This document shows positions 5,785-8,570 of a stretch of 8,570 nucleotides of DNA, piece by piece (the first letter of the stretch is position 1; every line of letters begins with the position of its first letter). Origin of the DNA: JANWYQ01 sp034432445. GTDB taxonomy: Bacteria > Chloroflexota > Anaerolineae > JAAEKA01. Made by a program: the position numbers and the translations under genes. Location: positions 1 through 8,570 of the forward strand of contig DAOUBX010000214.1 in the NCBI GenBank assembly GCA_034432445.1, in the 5' to 3' direction. The notes under the pieces are model-generated. The model had not been told where the DNA came from. It did no database searches and saw nothing but the letters and a program-made list of their open reading frames with translations.

Positions 5785-7092
5785 ATGACCGACGAATTGG
5801 CGCTGCTGCGCCGCGCGCGTGCGCTCTGGCAGCGGAGCACTTTTGCGCGCCATGTGACGTCGACGTTCACCGTCCAGCTCTTCTCTTTGCTGCTCGCCAC
5901 GGTCAACGCGGCTGTGATTGCGCGCTTGCTGGGGCCATCGGGCAAGGGTATTTTGGCATTGGTTGTGTTAGTGCCTAACGTATTGGCCCTTTTCTTGGGC
6001 GCGGGCCTCAACGTGGCCAATGTTTACTACACTGGCCAACGGCGCTTCGATGTGCCCACGTTGAGCGCCAATGCCGTGGCCTTTGCGCTGCTGGCAACCA
6101 GCGGAGGGATCGTCCTGGCTATTGGCCTCTACGTAAGCGGCCTAAGCGCCAAACTGTTGCCGGGGATCCCGCCGCAGCTGCTGGCTCTGGCCATGTTGGC
6201 GTTGCCCTTCAGTTTGCTCAACAGCTATTTCACCAGCATTTTGCAGGGCCTGCAACTCATCGGTTTGATCAACATGGTGAGTCTTTTGCAAAGGGCCAGC
6301 AACGTAGCCCTCAGCTTGCTGTTGGTGGCTGGCTTGCATTGGGGGCTGACCGGCGCAGTTTTGGCAGTCGTGCTCTCCGGTGTGTTGTCGCTAGTGGTGT
6401 TGATGAACTTGCTGCAGCGCCGCGGCGCCAGCTTCCGGCCGCGTTGGAATCGGCTGGTGATGAAGACGACCCTCAAGTTCGGCCTGCGCGGCTATGTCGC
6501 CAACGTGCTGCAGTTCTTCAACTACCGGCTCGATTTGTTCTTGGTCAACTTTTTTCTCGGGCCAAGCAGCACGGGGATTTACACGGTTGCTGTAGCCATG
6601 GCCGAGATGCTTTGGTATCTGCCCAACGCAGTGGGGTTTGTCATCTTCCCCAAGGCCGCCAACACGGCGGCCGAGGCCATGAACCGCTTCACACCGCGTG
6701 TCTTTCGCATTACATTGGGATTGACTGCCATCGGCGCAGTCGGTCTGGTCCTGGTGGGCAAACCCTTTATCAACATCGTTTACTCGCCCGCCTTTGCCAG
6801 CGCGTATGGGCCGATGCTGGCTCTGCTGCCGGGCGTGGTGCTGTTGGGAGGCGGCAAGGTGCTGACCAACGAGATCGCCGGCCGCGGCTATCCCCAGTAC
6901 AACTCGATCGCCTCCGGCGCATCGATGGTGCTCACCGTGGGCCTTGACCTGCTGTTGATCCCGCGCCTGGGCGTGCTTGGCGCGTCCGTGGCTTCTAGCA
7001 TCGCCTACGTGGCCATTTTCGTCCTGGCCCTGGTGTTCTATCGCTCGGTGGTCAAACGGCAACAGAAGATGTTCGAACGGTCTTCTGCGTAA
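5785..7092 (+). CDS. Polysaccharide flippase / oligosaccharide repeat-unit transporter (Wzx-like, MOP superfamily)
   Basis: Inner-membrane protein expected to move lipid-linked oligosaccharides to the outer face. The 435 residues show about 12 to 14 hydrophobic stretches, among them roughly 26-48, 57-79, 97-119, 131-152, 172-208, 238-258, 262-289, 308-333, 343-360, 376-394 and 398-420. The early segment around LATVNAAVIARLLGPSGKGILALVV (37-61) is the typical opening of this family, where helix 1 leads into an (A)RLLGP.G.G turn. Context with sugar-nucleotide and glycosyltransferase genes supports export of a surface glycan. The start is uncertain. The ATG at 5785 gives a natural N-terminus but has no clear Shine-Dalgarno; a TTG at 5764 (7 residues longer) has AAGAG at 5754-5758. 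The substrate cannot be inferred. Confidence 0.85.
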   Translation: MTDELALLRRARALWQRSTFARHVTSTFTVQLFSLLLATVNAAVIARLLGPSGKGILALVVLVPNVLALFLGAGLNVANVYYTGQRRFDVPTLSANAVAFALLATSGGIVLAIGLYVSGLSAKLLPGIPPQLLALAMLALPFSLLNSYFTSILQGLQLIGLINMVSLLQRASNVALSLLLVAGLHWGLTGAVLAVVLSGVLSLVVLMNLLQRRGASFRPRWNRLVMKTTLKFGLRGYVANVLQFFNYRLDLFLVNFFLGPSSTGIYTVAVAMAEMLWYLPNAVGFVIFPKAANTAAEAMNRFTPRVFRITLGLTAIGAVGLVLVGKPFINIVYSPAFASAYGPMLALLPGVVLLGGGKVLTNEIAGRGYPQYNSIASGASMVLTVGLDLLLIPRLGVLGASVASSIAYVAIFVLALVFYRSVVKRQQKMFERSSA

Positions 7093-7137
7093 GAATCGGT
7101 TGGAAAGACGGCTGAAAGGACTTCCGCAATCTGTGTC

Positions 7138-7143
7138 AAGGAG
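7138..7143 (+). promoter_or_regulatory. Shine-Dalgarno AAGGAG that fixes the glycosyltransferase start
   Basis: AAGGAG lies seven bases before the GTG at 7151. From that codon the product starts MRRLLVVAWYFPPWGG, a normal N-terminus for GT4 enzymes. The upstream in-frame ATG at 6977 lies inside the flippase gene and would add 58 residues without family resemblance. Confidence 0.8.
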
Positions 7144-7150
7144 TGAGACG

Positions 7151-8449
7151 GTGCGTCGACTGTTGGTTGTGGCCTGGTATTTTCCGCCCTGGGGTGGAGG
7201 CGGCGTACAGCGGACAGCCAAACACGTCAAATATCTGCCGCAGTTTGGCTGGCAGCCGGTGGTGCTCACAGGGCCCATGCCTCGACGCGGGTTGAAAGAT
7301 CCAACGCTGTGGGAAGACTTCACCGAAGCGCCCCAGGTCCTCCGAACGCGTGCGCCGCTACTGCCAGCCGCGCTGCCCTGGCGCGTGCGCAACGCTCTCA
7401 CCCGCTGGCTGCTGGTCAACGATGAACAAGCCGGCTGGTATCCGTTTGCGCTGGCTGCTGCGTCCGACCTGATCCGCCGCGAGCGCATCGACGCGATCTA
7501 CACCACCTCTGCGCCGTACACAGCGCATCTGGTTGGCCTGCGCCTGCGTCAGCGCTTCGGCCTGCCCTGGATAGCCGACTTCCGCGACCCTTGGGCCGAC
7601 AACGCCGTGATCAAGCCGCCCACGGCCTGGCACCGTCAGCGTATCCGGCGTTGGGAAGAGCGAGTAATCAGCGCCGCCAGCCGGGTGACCGTGGTCAGCG
7701 AGCCGATGGCGCAGGCTTTACGGGTTGCATACCCTTCAACAGAGCCGCAACGCTTTCTCGTTTTGCCCAATGGCTTTGATCCGGATGACTTCGCTCAGGT
7801 CGAGCCGGCCGGACGACAGGAAGGACGCATGAGCATCGTCTACAGCGGCTCTTTCTACGGTCAGCGCAGCTCGCAACCCTTTTTGAGAGCGCTGCACAAT
7901 GTGCTGGAGCGTGGGGAGTTGCCACGCTCGGCCATCCACGTGCGGTTGGTCGGTAACATCGGCCAAGCAACCCCAGACCAGGTCAGAGCGTTGGCACTGA
8001 GCGACGTCGTTCAGATCACGGGTTACGTGGCGCATCGGCAGAGCATCGCCTATGTGCTGGGCGCCGACGTGCTTCTGTTGGTAGTCGCTACCGGCCCCGG
8101 AAGCGCCGGCATGTTGACCGGCAAAATCTTCGAGTACCTGGCCGCGCGGCGGCCTATTCTGGCCCTGACGCCGCCCGGCGCAGCCGCTGACCTGATTCGA
8201 GAAAGCCGCGCTGGCGTAGCGATCGACCCCGAAAACGGACCGGCCATCGAACGCCAGCTAGTTGAATGGTTCAAGCAGTGGCAGCGCGGCGAGTTGGTGT
8301 GCAATAGCGATGCTGATGTGGTTGCTCGTTACGACCGGCGCCAGCTAGCCCAGACACTGGCCAAGGTGCTAGACAGCGCGAGCGCCGCCAGCAACACTGT
8401 CGCAAAAGATTTCGGACCTCGCAGCCTCACACGCAAACCCGGCCTTTGA
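7151..8449 (+). CDS. GT4-type (GT-B fold) glycosyltransferase
   Basis: Predicted cytoplasmic or membrane-associated transferase that adds a sugar from a nucleotide donor to a growing glycan. The 432-residue product starts at a GTG with a strong ribosome binding site. The N-terminal domain opens with YFPPWGGGGVQR (10-21), the glycine-rich acceptor-side loop typical of GT4 enzymes. IADFRDPWADN (141-151) is a further conserved segment of this subgroup, and VVSEPMA (181-187) and LPNGFD (205-210) lead to the C-terminal domain. There, YSGSFYGQ (231-238) and KIFEYLAARRPIL (325-337) mark the donor-binding half. No signal peptide or clear transmembrane helix is visible. The last ~25 residues look unconserved. 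It is the last gene of the operon, 58 bp after the flippase gene, and probably builds the same glycan. Donor and linkage cannot be predicted. Confidence 0.88.
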   Translation: MRRLLVVAWYFPPWGGGGVQRTAKHVKYLPQFGWQPVVLTGPMPRRGLKDPTLWEDFTEAPQVLRTRAPLLPAALPWRVRNALTRWLLVNDEQAGWYPFALAAASDLIRRERIDAIYTTSAPYTAHLVGLRLRQRFGLPWIADFRDPWADNAVIKPPTAWHRQRIRRWEERVISAASRVTVVSEPMAQALRVAYPSTEPQRFLVLPNGFDPDDFAQVEPAGRQEGRMSIVYSGSFYGQRSSQPFLRALHNVLERGELPRSAIHVRLVGNIGQATPDQVRALALSDVVQITGYVAHRQSIAYVLGADVLLLVVATGPGSAGMLTGKIFEYLAARRPILALTPPGAAADLIRESRAGVAIDPENGPAIERQLVEWFKQWQRGELVCNSDADVVARYDRRQLAQTLAKVLDSASAASNTVAKDFGPRSLTRKPGL

Positions 8450-8451
8450 CC

Positions 8452-8478
8452 CGCAACGATGATTTTTCCATTGCTGCG
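8452..8478 (+). terminator. Candidate hairpin after the last gene (weak terminator)
   Basis: CGCAACGATG (8452-8461) can pair with CATTGCTGCG (8469-8478), giving a 10-bp stem with one A-C mismatch and one G-U pair around a 7-base T-rich loop. It begins two bases after the glycosyltransferase stop and ends just before the right flanking repeat. No T-tract follows the stem, so intrinsic termination is uncertain. Confidence 0.35.
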
Positions 8479-8480
8479 AC

Positions 8481-8570
8481 GTAACTACTCAGCCATAGGT
8501 GCCGGGCATTTGGATGCTGGTTTGCAAACGTGTCTGCGAAGCCAACCTAGGTCGCAAATCGCCTACAAAT
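8481..8570 (-). repeat. Right copy of the inverted flanking repeat (may run off the window end)
   Basis: This is the reverse-complement partner of 1-90. Its core, 8481-8510 read on the - strand, matches 61-90 at 26 of 30 bases. The blocks at 8516-8520, 8532-8543, 8544-8547 and 8550-8559 match left-copy blocks in the same order. Similarity ends at 8481, about 31 bases after the last stop codon. In both copies the TGAnTAGTTnC end faces the operon. The palindrome is reduced to TGCCGGGCA (8500-8508) because its outer pair has changed. The right copy lacks the spacer found at 15-27 of the left copy and has a longer linker at 8521-8531. Confidence 0.75.

Noticed and set aside
6977..7150. Upstream extension of the glycosyltransferase from the ATG at 6977
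   Set aside because: It would overlap the flippase gene by over 100 bp in another frame and add Trp/Arg/Ser-rich residues unlike any GT4 N-terminus. AAGGAG before the GTG at 7151 gives a better start.
7093..7150. Possible purine-rich repeat or hairpin in the flippase/glycosyltransferase gap (GGAAAG near 7101, GAAAGG near 7114, TTCC near 7121)
   Set aside because: No consistent period and only 4-base complementarity; the gap looks like an ordinary leader with a Shine-Dalgarno.
6391..7488. A 365-codon open frame on the - strand opposite the flippase and glycosyltransferase genes
   Set aside because: Same antisense artefact: it spans a gene boundary on the other strand and shows no recognisable motif.

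Overview
The window is a GC-rich, densely packed, single-strand gene cluster from a bacterium. The protein style (GC-rich third positions, short degenerate purine-rich repeats between genes) fits an environmental Chloroflexota-like lineage. That assignment is an inference from memory of such genomes, because there is no rRNA or other phylogenetic marker here.

Layout, all on the + strand: uridine kinase (113-799), Gfo/Idh/MocA sugar-nucleotide dehydrogenase (796-1866), left-handed beta-helix acetyltransferase (1863-2624), DegT/DnrJ/EryC1 PLP aminotransferase (2661-3764), UDP-GlcNAc 2-epimerase family protein (3847-5022), sugar-1-phosphate nucleotidyltransferase (5019-5750), multi-pass polysaccharide flippase (5785-7092), and GT4-type glycosyltransferase (7151-8449). 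Three junctions are 4-bp ATGA overlaps (796-799, 1863-1866, 5019-5022) and the other gaps are 34-82 bp, so the cluster reads as one operon.

Genes 2-5 have the family order dehydrogenase, N-acetyltransferase, aminotransferase, 2-epimerase. This matches the WbpB/D/E/I (WlbA/B/C/D) set that converts a UDP-GlcNAc-type nucleotide into a 2,3-diacetamido-2,3-dideoxy-mannose-type UDP-sugar. The first enzyme of the acidic version, the UDP-GlcNAc 6-dehydrogenase WbpA, is not in the window. Either it lies elsewhere or the product is the non-acidic sugar. The last three genes could supply another activated sugar, flip lipid-linked units across the membrane, and add a glycosyl residue. Uridine kinase at the head of the operon could feed the uridine nucleotide pool used by UDP-sugars.

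The non-coding parts are the most unusual. (a) The two ends of the window (1-90 and 8481-8570) are diverged inverted copies of one sequence, with a 30-bp core that matches at 26 positions and the same order of smaller conserved blocks outside it. Together they bracket the whole operon. (b) The aminotransferase/epimerase gap (3765-3846) holds a purine-rich period-8 degenerate repeat on one strand followed by a similar one on the other strand. (c) A similar two-armed purine-rich repeat, partly period 9, appears to sit in frame inside the epimerase gene (4096-4191), adding about 32 residues. (d) The 3' end of the dehydrogenase gene is purine-rich and encodes a charged tail that also carries the ribosome binding site of the next gene. 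No tRNA, rRNA, CRISPR array, integrase or transposase gene is visible.
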